Notes: generated by a model not told the origin, from the sequence alone. A stretch of DNA of 44,569 nt from Bacillota bacterium (GCA_023422005.1 JAEZSC010000055.1:1-44569), one strand, 5' to 3'; counted from the stretch's first letter, positions 31,634 to 40,726 are shown. Numbers and translations are program-made.

Positions 31634-34600
31634 ATGAACTCTTTGAACATTTTCCACCCTCTGACCGCCCAATGGTTCAGCCGCGCCATCGGCTCGCCCA
31701 CGGCGGTGCAGCAGGAGGCGTGGCCGGTCATAGCCGCCGGCGGGCACACGCTGGTCAGCGCGCCCACCGGCACGGGCAAAACGCTGTCCGCCTTCCTGGT
31801 GTTCATAGACCGGCTGCGCGCCCAGGCTCGCGAGGGCACGCTGGAGGATAAGCTGCAGCTGATCTATGTCTCGCCGCTCAAATCCCTGGCCGGCGACATC
31901 CGCGAGAACCTGCGCCGCCCGCTGGAGGGCATCGCCGACGTGGAGCGTGAGGCCGGTGTGGCCCCGGGGCCTGGGCAGGAGCTGCGCGTGGCCATCCGCA
32001 CCGGCGACACGCCCCAGAGCGAGCGCCGCAGGATGATCAAGACCCCGCCGCACATCCTGATCATCACGCCGGAATCGCTGTTCCTGATGCTGACGGTGCT
32101 AACCGGCCAGTCCGTCCTGCATACGGCCCGCTGGATCATCATCGACGAGCTGCATGCGCTGATCGACACCAAGCGCGGCGCGCACATGATGCTGTCCATC
32201 GCCCGGCTGGACCGGCTGTGCGGCCAGCCCGTGCAGCGCATCGGCCTTTCCGCCACGATTGAGCCCTTGAGCCGGGCGGCGGAATATCTGTCGCCGGAGC
32301 CGGCCACGGTGGTTTCCCCGGGCATGCGCAAGGACATCGAGCTGGCCGTGACCAGCCCCTTCGGCGAGGAGCGTATCATACAGAAGGACACGGCGTGGCA
32401 GCAGATCGCCGCGGCGGTCTACAAGCGCTGCGAGGGCACGCGCAGTGCCATCGCCTTTGTGGAAGGCCGCGCCTATGCCGAAAAGCTGGCCTACTATATG
32501 AACGAGCTGGGCGGAGAAGGCTTTGCCCGCACCCACCACGGCAGCCTCTCCAAGGAGCGCCGCCATGAGGTGGAGCACGCGCTGCGCGCCGGCACCCTGC
32601 GGCTGCTGTGCGCCACGTCGTCCATGGAGCTGGGCATCGACGTGGGCGACATCGACCAGGTGTTCCAGGTGGGCTGCCCCAGGTCCATCTCCAGCACCAT
32701 GCAGCGGCTGGGCCGCGCGGGCCACAGCCCCGGCCGGGTCAGCGTGATGCACATCTTCCCGCGGACGGCGTCGGAAGGGCTGTACAGCGGCCTGGCGGCG
32801 CAGGTTGTGCGCGATGGCGGCGTGGAGCACTGCCGCCCGCCCCGGCTGTGCCTGGATGTGCTGGCGCAGCATCTCGTGTCCATGGCCGCCGCGGAGGAAT
32901 ACCACCTGGATGAGGTGATGGCCATCCTGCCGCGGGCGTACCCCTTCCGCGATGTAACGCGGGAGGACGTGCGGGACGTACTGCGCATGCTGGCCGGCGA
33001 CTTTGAGCACGAGCGGGACATCCCCGTGCGGCCGCGGCTGCTGTATGACCGCATCCACGACCGCGTGGAGCCGGACATCTACAGCCGCATGCTGGCGGTG
33101 TCTGCGGGGGGTACCATCCCCGACAAGGGCCTGTACACGGCGAAGACCCAAAACGGCGTGAAGCTGGGCGAGCTGGACGAAGAGTTTGTTTACGAGAGCC
33201 GCGTGGGTGATCGCTTCCTGTTGGGTTCCTTCGCCTGGCAGATCGTGCGCATCCACCGGGACACCGTGGAGGTGACGCCGGCCAGCACCGGCGGCGCACG
33301 GCTGCCCTTCTGGCACGGCGACGTCCGCGGGCGCAGGATGCAGACCGGCCTGGCCTATGGCGCCATCCTGCGCCGGCTGGGCGGCATGCAGAACACCGGC
33401 GATCTTCTGGAGGAGCTGGGCCGGCTGGGTCTGGACGAGAAGGCGGCTCAGGGCGCCATGGAATTTTTGCGGGAGCAGATGAGTGCCACCGGCGTATTGC
33501 CCGACGACCGCACGCTGGTCATCGAGCACTTCCGCGACGAGACCGGCATACAACAGATGATGGTGCACTCGGTGATGGGCAGGCCGGTCAACGAACCGCT
33601 GGCGATATTGGCCTGCGAGGCGGCCAAGCTGCAGACCGGCTCGAACATCAGCTACATTGTGGACGACGACGGCTTTTTGCTGTTCCCCTACGGCGACGTC
33701 TCGCTGCCCCGCGGCCTGCTGCACGCCATCGTGGCGGAGACGGCGCAGCGCGTGCTGGCGGCGATGGTGCCGGTTACGCCTGTATTCGGCATGACCTTCC
33801 GCTACAATGCCGCCCACGCGCTGATGATGGGCCTGAAAAACGCCGGGCGCCAGCCGCTGTGGGTGCAGCGCATGCGCAGCGCCGAGATGCTGGATTCGCT
33901 GGCCCGCCAGGAGAACCACCCGCTGATCCGCGAGACCCGGCGGGAATGCCTGGAGGACTGCTGGGACTTGCCCGGCGTGCAGACGGTGCTTGCCGGCATC
34001 CGCTCCGGAGCCATCGCCGTGCGGGAGCTGTATCTGGAAACGCCTTCGCCGATGTCGCTGCCGCTGCGCCAGCAGACCGAGGCTGCCAACATGTACGACT
34101 ACGCGCCCACGCCCGTCGGCATCCATATGGCCGTGCAGGACGCTTTGGAACAGGCGCAGATGATCACGCCTGCGCCGGAGCAGCTGGAGCGGGTTTCGGC
34201 CCGGGCGCGGCTGCCGGAGAGCGAGAGCCATCTGCACTCGCTGCTGATGATGGAAGGCGACCTGGTGGCCGGGGAGCTGGACGTGCCCATCGATTGGCTG
34301 GAGGCGCTGGCCCGGCGGGGGCAGACGCAGTACATAGAACCCGGCCTGTGGATCGCCGCGGAGCACGCGGATAAATATGACGCCGCGCTGGCGGGCGCGG
34401 ACGCGCAGGCCCGGCAAGACATCGTGCGGCGGCTGCTGCGCTATCGCGGCGCACAGTCTGTGGAAAGCGTCGCCGAGCGATACCTTTGGGCGGAAGCCGC
34501 GGCTCTGGAGGTGCTGCAGGCGCTGTGCGGCCAGCGCAGCGCCGTGGAGAGCGAGGGGCTGTATTACCACGCGGAGCTCTATGACCGGGCGCGGCGCGAG

Positions 34601-35776
34601 ACCGTGCTGATGCGCCGCCGGCAAATCCGCACGCTTCCGCCGGAACACTACGCCGCGCTGCTGGCGGACCGCACCCATGTGGCCGCTCCCGCCGAGGAAC
34701 GCCTGGAGGCGGCGCTCCAGGCGCTGAGCGGTGTGGCTTACCCGCCGGCCCTGTGGGAGGGCGTGCTGTTGCCCGGGCGGGTGCCGGGTTACCGCCCGGA
34801 GATGCTGGACAAGCTGCTGGCCCAGGGCGCGCTGTCCTGGCGCATTGCGCCGGACGGCGGCCTGAGCTTCCATCGTTATGAGGACATCGACTGGGACACC
34901 GACCTTTCCGGCATCGCCGAGGCGCTGAGCGGCCCCGAGCGGACGATCTACGACGAGCTGCGCCGGCGCGGCGCCAGCTTCGTGCAGAGGTTGTCCGAGC
35001 TGGTGGGCGGGGCAGGGGCGTCGGCCCACGATATACTGCTGGGTATGGCGGAGAACGGCCTGGTGTGCGCGGACAGCTTCGTACCGGTGCGCCAGTGGCT
35101 GGACCGGGAGCAGCTGGAGAGCGCGCCGCTCAAGCGGCGCGTGAAGGCGCGGGTGATGGCGATGACGGCCGGCCGCTGGGAGCTGGCCCGCCCGCTCAAG
35201 GAGGCGGCCGCCGAGGAACGCCTGGAGCGCAACTTCGACCGCACGGTGATCCTGTGTCGCGAGACGGTGCAAGGCATCTCCTGGAGCGCCGCGCTGGAGG
35301 TGCTGCGCGTGTGGGAATACACCGGCCGCGTGCGGCGTGGGTACTTCATACAGGGCCTGTCGGGCATACAGTTCATTCGGGACAGGGAGTTCGCCGGCGT
35401 GATGCTGGCGCTGGAGCAGCCGCAGTACGATACGGTGTGGCTGCCGGCCATGGACCCGGCGCAGCCCTGGGGCAAGAGCCTGCCGCACCTGCCGGAGAGA
35501 TCCTTCCTGAACGTGCCCGGCACGGCGGTGGCGCTGCGGGCGGGCATCCCCGTGGCGGTATTCGAGCGCCAGGGCAAGCTGTTGCGGGTGTTCGATGGGG
35601 CGTCGCTGACAGAAGCGCTGCAGGGCTTCGCCCGGGACTACACCGGCCGGCGGCTGTTCCCGGGGCTCAACCGGCTCACGGTCAAGCAATATCCGACGGA
35701 GGCCGTGGACGCGCTGATCGCCGCCGGATTCCGGCGAGAGATGCAGGACTACGTGCTGTACCGGGGGTATCGCTGA
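31634..35776 (+). CDS. lhr: Lhr-type large ATP-dependent helicase
   Basis: A protein of about 1380 residues with a superfamily 2 helicase core (Q-motif SPTAVQQEAWPVI, Walker A APTGTGKT with Lys49, IIDELHAL, GLSAT, then ATSSMELGIDVGDIDQV and QRLGRAGHSPG in the second RecA domain). This is followed by the winged-helix and Lhr-core beta domains and a long C-terminal extension. Lhr enzymes are 3'-5' DNA helicases linked to DNA repair; E. coli Lhr is of similar size. The ATG at 31634 has GAGG 8 bases upstream; a GTG at 31595 would add 13 residues. Very high GC. Confidence 0.95.
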   Translation: MNSLNIFHPLTAQWFSRAIGSPTAVQQEAWPVIAAGGHTLVSAPTGTGKTLSAFLVFIDRLRAQAREGTLEDKLQLIYVSPLKSLAGDIRENLRRPLEGIADVEREAGVAPGPGQELRVAIRTGDTPQSERRRMIKTPPHILIITPESLFLMLTVLTGQSVLHTARWIIIDELHALIDTKRGAHMMLSIARLDRLCGQPVQRIGLSATIEPLSRAAEYLSPEPATVVSPGMRKDIELAVTSPFGEERIIQKDTAWQQIAAAVYKRCEGTRSAIAFVEGRAYAEKLAYYMNELGGEGFARTHHGSLSKERRHEVEHALRAGTLRLLCATSSMELGIDVGDIDQVFQVGCPRSISSTMQRLGRAGHSPGRVSVMHIFPRTASEGLYSGLAAQVVRDGGVEHCRPPRLCLDVLAQHLVSMAAAEEYHLDEVMAILPRAYPFRDVTREDVRDVLRMLAGDFEHERDIPVRPRLLYDRIHDRVEPDIYSRMLAVSAGGTIPDKGLYTAKTQNGVKLGELDEEFVYESRVGDRFLLGSFAWQIVRIHRDTVEVTPASTGGARLPFWHGDVRGRRMQTGLAYGAILRRLGGMQNTGDLLEELGRLGLDEKAAQGAMEFLREQMSATGVLPDDRTLVIEHFRDETGIQQMMVHSVMGRPVNEPLAILACEAAKLQTGSNISYIVDDDGFLLFPYGDVSLPRGLLHAIVAETAQRVLAAMVPVTPVFGMTFRYNAAHALMMGLKNAGRQPLWVQRMRSAEMLDSLARQENHPLIRETRRECLEDCWDLPGVQTVLAGIRSGAIAVRELYLETPSPMSLPLRQQTEAANMYDYAPTPVGIHMAVQDALEQAQMITPAPEQLERVSARARLPESESHLHSLLMMEGDLVAGELDVPIDWLEALARRGQTQYIEPGLWIAAEHADKYDAALAGADAQARQDIVRRLLRYRGAQSVESVAERYLWAEAAALEVLQALCGQRSAVESEGLYYHAELYDRARRETVLMRRRQIRTLPPEHYAALLADRTHVAAPAEERLEAALQALSGVAYPPALWEGVLLPGRVPGYRPEMLDKLLAQGALSWRIAPDGGLSFHRYEDIDWDTDLSGIAEALSGPERTIYDELRRRGASFVQRLSELVGGAGASAHDILLGMAENGLVCADSFVPVRQWLDREQLESAPLKRRVKARVMAMTAGRWELARPLKEAAAEERLERNFDRTVILCRETVQGISWSAALEVLRVWEYTGRVRRGYFIQGLSGIQFIRDREFAGVMLALEQPQYDTVWLPAMDPAQPWGKSLPHLPERSFLNVPGTAVALRAGIPVAVFERQGKLLRVFDGASLTEALQGFARDYTGRRLFPGLNRLTVKQYPTEAVDALIAAGFRREMQDYVLYRGYR

Positions 35777-35800
35777 CGGAAAACAGCTGTTTAGCGTCAG
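35773..35800. terminator. Possible terminator between convergent genes
   Basis: An imperfect inverted repeat, outer CTGACG/CGTCAG around a 12-base palindrome AAACAGCTGTTT, overlaps the lhr stop codon and lies just before the convergent flavoprotein gene's end at 35804. No T tract. Confidence 0.35.
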
Positions 35801-35803
35801 GGA

Positions 35804-36595
35804 TTATATGAAGAACAAAGCAAGCGTTCTGCCGATGAGCCGCGCCAGCGCGACCTTAACCGGTGAAGACCGGATGGGCGCGTAATACTTGCAGCCCGAC
35901 TGCAGCCAGCCCCGCTCCCGCCAGTGGCGGGCGTCCAGCGTATCCGGCTCCAGCGCGGCTTGTTTGCGCCAAAAGCGCTGCTGGATCGTAAACGCCATGA
36001 GCGAATACCAGGCGGGGTCGGCGGCAGCCTTTACCGTGGTTGATACAAGCTTATGGACCAGTGTCCGCAATGTGTCGCCCCATTGGGAGCGCAGCGCGGC
36101 GTCGTCCATAACCGCGCCCATGCGGAAGTTCCGTTTGCCCACAATGTGAAACCCCCAGGCAACCAGTGCGGAGGCCATCGTGCGCAGCGCGTGGCTGGAT
36201 GCGCCGCCGCCGCTGGTCGTGAGCACCAATGCCTTCTTCAAACAGAATGGGGGCCGATGGCAGCCATAGGCCATGCGGTCGATCCAGTTCTTCAGTATGC
36301 CGTTGACGTCCTCCACAAAGACAGGGCTGGCCAAAATCAGCGCGTCGGCCCGCAGCAGCTTGTCCCGCAATGCCGGCACATCGTCCTGTAGCGGGCAGCT
36401 GTCTTCGCCCTTGTCGAAGCACGCACGGCAGCCCACACAGGTCTTAATGTTCAACCGGGCCAGGGAGACGGTCTCTGCTTCCAGCTCATCGCCAAACGTA
36501 GAGCATTCTTCTCTCAGTTGTTCCAGCGCCAGCGCTACCAGCCGATGGGTGTTGCCGGCGGGGCGAGGGCTGCTGACGATGGCCAGAACATTCAT
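35804..36595 (-). CDS. Isf-like iron-sulfur flavoprotein (FMN reductase family)
   Basis: A 263-residue NADPH-dependent FMN reductase-fold protein. The FMN loop is IVSSPRPAGNTHRLV, the second flavin loop LASPVFVEDVNG. It carries a compact cysteine set CVGCRACFDKGEDSC (C-x2-C-x2-C-x7-C) as in iron-sulfur flavoproteins. It has a C-terminal extension (about 75 residues) with WYSLMAFTIQQRFWRK and a hydrophobic tail LIGRTLALFFI, so it may touch the membrane. AGGAGG is 6 bases before the ATG at 36595. It is the second Isf-like protein of the window, with low identity to the one at 9546. Confidence 0.87.
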   Translation of the reverse strand: MNVLAIVSSPRPAGNTHRLVALALEQLREECSTFGDELEAETVSLARLNIKTCVGCRACFDKGEDSCPLQDDVPALRDKLLRADALILASPVFVEDVNGILKNWIDRMAYGCHRPPFCLKKALVLTTSGGGASSHALRTMASALVAWGFHIVGKRNFRMGAVMDDAALRSQWGDTLRTLVHKLVSTTVKAAADPAWYSLMAFTIQQRFWRKQAALEPDTLDARHWRERGWLQSGCKYYAPIRSSPVKVALARLIGRTLALFFI

Positions 36596-36755
36596 GCGGC
36601 GCCTCCTATGCTGTGGCAAGCCGGGCTTGCGGGTTTACGGTATGATTATGATCGGCTGCAGGACGGCTTGTCAACGCGTGTGGGGTTAAACTGCAGCGGG
36701 AAACAGGATATAATGAGGTATGTTGCCGGAATCTGGCAGCGTGGGGGGGATGCTT

Positions 36756-37550
36756 ATGAAAACAGCGGGAGCGAAGCTTGTGGTTCTGGTACTGGCTGTG
36801 CTGTGCCTTTCGGCGTGCGCGGCCCCGCCGGTACATATGCCCACGCCCACCGCGGCCACGCCGCAGGCCGCCGAAACGCCGGCCAGCGCGACCGCCACAC
36901 CACAGCCAACGCCTACACCGACGCCCGATCCCACAGTTACGCCGTCGCCATCCCAAAGCGCCGCGCCCACGCCCGCTCCCGGCGGCCCGGACGCTGTGGG
37001 CATCTACAAGCGCGGCAGCGCCGGCGCCTATGAGCGCCTGAACGAGCTGCGCACCCGCTGGGTCAAGGGCAAGGACATCTGCGACCTGTACGCCTTCGCA
37101 TCCGCCGAGCAGACGCTCAAGGGCAGCAACTACAACAAGCTGTTCGACGGGTCTTGGAAGAGCTTCCCCGATTACGCCGCCTATCATCTGGGCTACCATG
37201 TGCGCATCACGCTCAAGTCGTCAGAGGTCATCGACCTGACCATACGCTCGCCCAAGGACGCGCCAAAGGACCCAAAGAAGTACTTCTATCAGTTCGTGGA
37301 AGTGTACATGTACGATTCCCTGAAGCCCAAGACAGGCCCCAAGCGCATGCACCTCGTGGAATCGGCCATGAAAGAGGACACGCTGATCACGTCCATCAAG
37401 CTGACATCCGGCAGCAAGATCGCCCAGGTGGAGGCTGTCACGCTGGGCGTGTTCATCTACCGCGACGACGGCGATTTCGACACGGCCACCGGCAGCTACA
37501 CAGGTCCGGTGCTCTACGAGATTCCGGTCATCAACACCGCCGGCGAATAG
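36756..37550 (+). CDS. Lipoprotein with Thr/Pro linker
   Basis: A 264-residue lipoprotein with signal peptide and lipobox LSAC, then a flexible Thr/Pro/Ala linker of about 60 residues rich in TPTPTP, and a C-terminal domain of about 170 residues (VGIYKRGS, LKGSNYNKLFDGSWKSFPDY, FVEVYMYDSLKP) resembling a carbohydrate-binding or discoidin-like beta-sandwich. The domain is not confidently assigned. Likely exposed at the cell surface. The start at 36756 has GGGGGA upstream. It converges with the MFS gene, 18 bases away. Confidence 0.78.
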   Translation: MKTAGAKLVVLVLAVLCLSACAAPPVHMPTPTAATPQAAETPASATATPQPTPTPTPDPTVTPSPSQSAAPTPAPGGPDAVGIYKRGSAGAYERLNELRTRWVKGKDICDLYAFASAEQTLKGSNYNKLFDGSWKSFPDYAAYHLGYHVRITLKSSEVIDLTIRSPKDAPKDPKKYFYQFVEVYMYDSLKPKTGPKRMHLVESAMKEDTLITSIKLTSGSKIAQVEAVTLGVFIYRDDGDFDTATGSYTGPVLYEIPVINTAGE

Positions 37551-37568
37551 GGTGGGTGGTCGGCGACA

Positions 37569-38948
37569 CTACCGCCTGAACCGCCCAGCCATATCCTTTA
37601 GCATCTGAGAGGCTGTGGCCTCGCGCTCGTTGTGCAGCCGCGGCACGAATAGCAGCACCACGCCCAGCCGCGCCACCACCGACAGCACGATGAGCAGCTG
37701 ATAACGGTCCATGCCCAGGAACCGCGCGCCGTCTCCCATGAGCGACTGCAGCCCCTGCAGTATGCTTCCGCCGCTGAGGATGCCTGCAAAGGCACCCAGC
37801 AAATTGGTCACGCACGCATAGAACGCCACATAGCTGGGGCGCTGGTCGTCCGGGGAGCTGGACAGCAGCTTGCTCATGGAGGCCGTGTTGGCCGCGCTCC
37901 AAAACAGCGCGCCGATGAAGCTGTGCAGCAGCAGCGGCCAGATGCTGCCCGCCGTCTGCGCCAGGAAGAAGCCCGGCGTCAGCGATGCGGCGATGCAGCT
38001 GACCCACAGCACCGGTTTGGTGCCGTAGCGGTCCATGAGCCGCCCCCAGCGGGAGATCACCAGCACCGTGGCCAGCGCCGAGGCGATCTGCCCGCACACC
38101 GTGAGCTCTATGAAGCTCAGTCCCATTTCCAGCGCGTAACGCTGCAGATAGGGGCCGGACAGGTTGGCCGTGAAGCACCACGCCGTCCAGAACAGGATGA
38201 AGCGGAAGAAGGGCTTGTCGCAGAGCACCTGCCCCATGACCTGCCGGAAGCTGACCCGCGGCGGTGCAGTTTCCCTGCGCATCTCCTCCGCGAAGAGGAA
38301 GCACAGCATGTCCATAACGCCCAGAATACCGCCGAGGGTGAACACCAGCGCATAACCGGGAAAGCCAGCGATGTGATCCAGCATATAGGCCATCAGCAAC
38401 CCGATGAGCACATTGCACACCGAGACAATGCCATCGCGCATGGATATCCACCGGCCGCGGATGCCGATGGGCACCAAATCCGCCAGCCACGGCATGAAGC
38501 ACACGTTGATGAACGAGCCGTTGGCCGAGGCGACGCCCACGAGGAAGATGACCGACCACAACCGCAGCCACGCCGGATTCTGCGGTACAAAAAAGGGCAC
38601 GAGGCCTATGACGATCCACAACGCCCTCGACAGCACGCCGTAGGTCAGCATGTACCGCTTGCGCTTTTGTGTGCGGCTGACCAGCATGGCCGCCGGGAAC
38701 TGCACCAGCGTGGCCGCCAGCGGTATTCCTGTCAGCACACCGAAGGCGATGTCATTGGCGCCCAGCTGCCTGGCGTAACCGGTCAGCGCGCTGCCGGAGG
38801 TGATGCTGAACCACAGGTTACCGCAGATGTTGCCGAAGATGACCGCGGTGATGCTGCGGCGGATGCTGGCCGAAAGACCGGCCTCGTCATAGAGATGGAC
38901 GAAGGGGGAACGCAAGCCCTGCAAGGGGCGCAAATTTGCCATGGGCAT
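37569..38948 (-). CDS. MFS transporter
   Basis: A 459-residue major facilitator with about twelve helices. Helix 1 region IFGNICGNLWFSITSGSAL; between helices 2 and 3 the loop SRTQKRKRYM fits the MFS basic motif; the matching loop in the second half is GRLMDRYGTKPVL. The substrate is unknown. AAAGG is 5 bases before the ATG at 38948; a perfect TATAAT lies upstream at 38999-39004. Confidence 0.92.
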   Translation of the reverse strand: MPMANLRPLQGLRSPFVHLYDEAGLSASIRRSITAVIFGNICGNLWFSITSGSALTGYARQLGANDIAFGVLTGIPLAATLVQFPAAMLVSRTQKRKRYMLTYGVLSRALWIVIGLVPFFVPQNPAWLRLWSVIFLVGVASANGSFINVCFMPWLADLVPIGIRGRWISMRDGIVSVCNVLIGLLMAYMLDHIAGFPGYALVFTLGGILGVMDMLCFLFAEEMRRETAPPRVSFRQVMGQVLCDKPFFRFILFWTAWCFTANLSGPYLQRYALEMGLSFIELTVCGQIASALATVLVISRWGRLMDRYGTKPVLWVSCIAASLTPGFFLAQTAGSIWPLLLHSFIGALFWSAANTASMSKLLSSSPDDQRPSYVAFYACVTNLLGAFAGILSGGSILQGLQSLMGDGARFLGMDRYQLLIVLSVVARLGVVLLFVPRLHNEREATASQMLKDMAGRFRR

Positions 38949-38998
38949 AGATACCTTTGCGAGTGATGCGCCGCGGTAGGCGTGCAGGCAATACGCAC

Positions 38999-39004
38999 AT
39001 TATA
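38999..39004 (-). promoter_or_regulatory. -10 box of the MFS transporter gene
   Basis: A perfect TATAAT on the minus strand, 50 bases before the start codon at 38948; at 17-base spacing the -35 is poor (TATCCA). An activator may be needed. Confidence 0.45.
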
Positions 39005-39099
39005 TCTTTCTGGAAACCGGTTGGATAGGGGGATGTCACATCCCACCCGGCGCGGCATAAGATGGTAGCAACAGCAACGCATGCAGCGAAGGGAAGCCG

Positions 39100-39339
39100 G
39101 TGGAAAACATGAAGGTGTCGAGGGCGGAAGACGACAGAGTCTGCAGCGCCCAGGCGTTGGAACTCATCCACGAAGACCGAAGCAATCGGTATTATCTGTC
39201 AACTTTGGGTGCGGCAGGCCTCGTTGTGCAGATGGACGATGGCAGCCGCATCAACCTGCGACAGGCGCTCATCGAGGGTCGTGCCACGGTGGCGGGCTTG
39301 CGGGCAGCCGGCGTGCGCATCGTCACAGTACCTAAATAA
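39100..39339 (+). CDS. Small conserved-looking protein, unknown function
   Basis: A 79-residue soluble protein with a plausible compact fold: a helical start (SAQALELIHED), a YYLSTLGAAGLVVQMDDGSRINLRQALIEGRATVAGLRAAGV core, and a short strand VRIVTVP. No family recognised. The start is GTG at 39100 with AAGGGA 5 bases upstream; ATG at 39109 is an alternative. The 39351-39493 repeat begins 12 bases after its stop. Confidence 0.6.
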   Translation: MENMKVSRAEDDRVCSAQALELIHEDRSNRYYLSTLGAAGLVVQMDDGSRINLRQALIEGRATVAGLRAAGVRIVTVPK

Positions 39340-39350
39340 CCATTAAGCGA

Positions 39351-39493
39351 TTGGGCCGAAGGTTTCCAAAGGGCGACCGGAAAGCCCTTTGGTCGCGCCT
39401 CACAGGCGTTGCCCCGGCTTGCGATAACGCCGGCTTTAGCCGATGTGACAGCAAGCCGATAGTTGCGCCGTGCGCAACGTAGGGCGCGAAATC
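39351..39493 (+). repeat. Dispersed structured repeat, full-length copy
   Basis: About 143 bases, homologous along the full length to 14030-14167 (opposite strand) and sharing its ends with 10290-10356. Helices: CCAAAGGGC/GCCCTTTGG (39366-39392); an outer TCGCGCC/GGCGCGA (39393-39399 with 39483-39489); CGGCTTGC/GCAAGCCG (39415-39422 with 39451-39458) around CGGCT/AGCCG; and GTTGCGC-CGT-GCGCAAC (39462-39478). It forms a three-way junction model. It lies in the 3' flank of the EFR1 gene. Confidence 0.88.
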
Positions 39494-39506
39494 TTCTCGC
39501 TTTGGG

Positions 39507-40385
39507 TCAATCATCAGGATTCTGCAGATACTTTTGTACGCCCGACCACAGATATCCTCTGGTGAGCGCCGGAATGTCCACGGCGCTGGGCCAGGGGGTT
39601 TTTCTTTGCAGCTCGGCCAGCGAGAAACCATGGGGGATGGCCACGAACTTCGCGAGCGCTGGCCGGATGGCGCGCCATGGGCACCCATAGATGCAGCTTA
39701 AGCACAGGTGGCAGTTGGCGGCAAACACCGGCCGGCCGCCCCGCATGGCGATGTTGCCGGCCGGGCAATGCTGTGCGCACCAGCCGCAGCCGTTGCAAGC
39801 GGCATCGGCACGCAGGAGGCGGCCGAACAGCCGAGCGCCGGGTTTTTCCAGTTCGCCCAGCGCCGAGAGCGCCCGATCCCAGAGCAGCGGTTGGCTGTGC
39901 CGCACCACGCCGGAGAGCAGATCGGCGGCGACGCGGCTCATGCGCCCCGGCAGCGCCTCCAGCAGCTTGGCGGCGATGGGCTCGGCTGTGCCCACAATCC
40001 AGTTGGAGGGCATCACGACCATGCGGTCGTAGCACACATCGTAGCCTTTGCTGTGCAGGCGGCGGATGCAGCCTATACGGCAGGCGGTGTTGGGTGACAC
40101 CTCTCCGCCGCCGCTGACGCTGAGCACTGCTGCCGGCCGGCCTGCACCGTCCGCGGTGCCGATCCAATCGTATACGGGTTGGGGCGCGTTCATCGCATGC
40201 ACGGCATACACGACGACCAGCAGGTCGTGGGGTGGGGTGCCCTGCGGTTGGCCGTGGCGAAGCATGCGCACCTGGGCGGCGATGCCCTGTGCCTCGAAGG
40301 CGCCGGCCAACGTGCGGGCCACCAACTCCGAGCAGCCGGTGCCGGAGTAGCAGGCGATGAGGATGTTGTTTGGGGTTGTTTCCAT
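39507..40385 (-). CDS. EFR1-family ferredoxin (flavodoxin plus 4Fe-4S)
   Basis: A 292-residue fusion of a flavodoxin-like domain and a 2x[4Fe-4S] ferredoxin domain, as in the EFR1 family. The FMN loop is YSGTGCSE near the N-terminus; the C-terminal clusters are CNGCGWCAQHCPAGNI and CHLCLSCIYGCPWRAI. It probably shuttles electrons in anaerobic metabolism; the partner is unknown. There is no ribosome site before the ATG at 40385; instead TATAAT lies 6 bases upstream, so the mRNA may be leaderless. The gene ends beside the structured repeat. Confidence 0.88.
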   Translation of the reverse strand: METTPNNILIACYSGTGCSELVARTLAGAFEAQGIAAQVRMLRHGQPQGTPPHDLLVVVYAVHAMNAPQPVYDWIGTADGAGRPAAVLSVSGGGEVSPNTACRIGCIRRLHSKGYDVCYDRMVVMPSNWIVGTAEPIAAKLLEALPGRMSRVAADLLSGVVRHSQPLLWDRALSALGELEKPGARLFGRLLRADAACNGCGWCAQHCPAGNIAMRGGRPVFAANCHLCLSCIYGCPWRAIRPALAKFVAIPHGFSLAELQRKTPWPSAVDIPALTRGYLWSGVQKYLQNPDD

Positions 40386-40391
40386 ATGTTC

Positions 40392-40420
40392 ATTATAGGT
40401 GGATGAGATCGGGGAGTAAA
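40392..40420 (-). promoter_or_regulatory. Promoter of the EFR1 gene (leaderless arrangement)
   Basis: On the minus strand: TTTACT (40420-40415), 17 bases, TATAAT (40397-40392), then only six bases to the ATG. Transcription would begin at or next to the start codon. Confidence 0.6.
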
Positions 40421-40448
40421 GCAGAGCGGAGGTAATGAAGCACCCTTA

Positions 40449-40550
40449 TTCTGTCATTCCGAACGCAGTGAGGAATCTCCCTGTTAAGTAACGGCAGGCG
40501 TTCTTAATAGGGAGATTCTTCGGCCGCTATGCGGCCTCTGAATGACAGAA
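40449..40550. repeat. MITE-like palindromic repeat, copy 1
   Basis: A 102-bp element with perfect 10-bp terminal inverted repeats TTCTGTCATT/AATGACAGAA and an internal palindrome GAATCTCCCT/AGGGAGATTC. This TGTCATTC...GAATGACA type of repeat is widespread in bacterial intergenic regions. No coding capacity. Confidence 0.85.
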
Positions 40551-40574
40551 GGGGGCTGTTGCGGTAACCCAATG

Positions 40575-40696
40575 CTGTCATTCCGAGTCCTTCGGCTTCG
40601 CCTCAGGATAAACTCCGCGAGGAATCTCCCTGTTAAGTAACGGTTGACGTTCTTAATTGGGGGATTCTTTGGCCGCTATGCGTTCTTGTATGACAA
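40575..40696. repeat. MITE-like palindromic repeat, copy 2 (degenerate)
   Basis: A second copy, directly repeated 24 bases after the first: CTGTCATTCCGAG, GAGGAATCTCCCTGTTAAG, ending TATGACA. It has an extra insert (about 20 bases after the first end) and its right terminal repeat has diverged. It ends against the gltD terminator. Confidence 0.82.
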
Positions 40697-40697
40697 A

Positions 40698-40726
40698 AGC
40701 GCCCGCTCCGATTCGGAGCGGGCGCT
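40698..40726 (-). terminator. Terminator of the gltBD operon
   Basis: A perfect 13-bp stem AGCGCCCGCTCCG/CGGAGCGGGCGCT with loop ATT; on the minus strand it is followed by TTTTGTCAT, 13 bases after the gltD stop. Confidence 0.88.

Noticed and set aside
32099..35689. A 1196-codon open frame antisense to the Lhr helicase
   Set aside because: It arises from the high GC content; its translation is low-complexity (His/Gln/Arg/Ala rich) and the opposite strand encodes a clear helicase.
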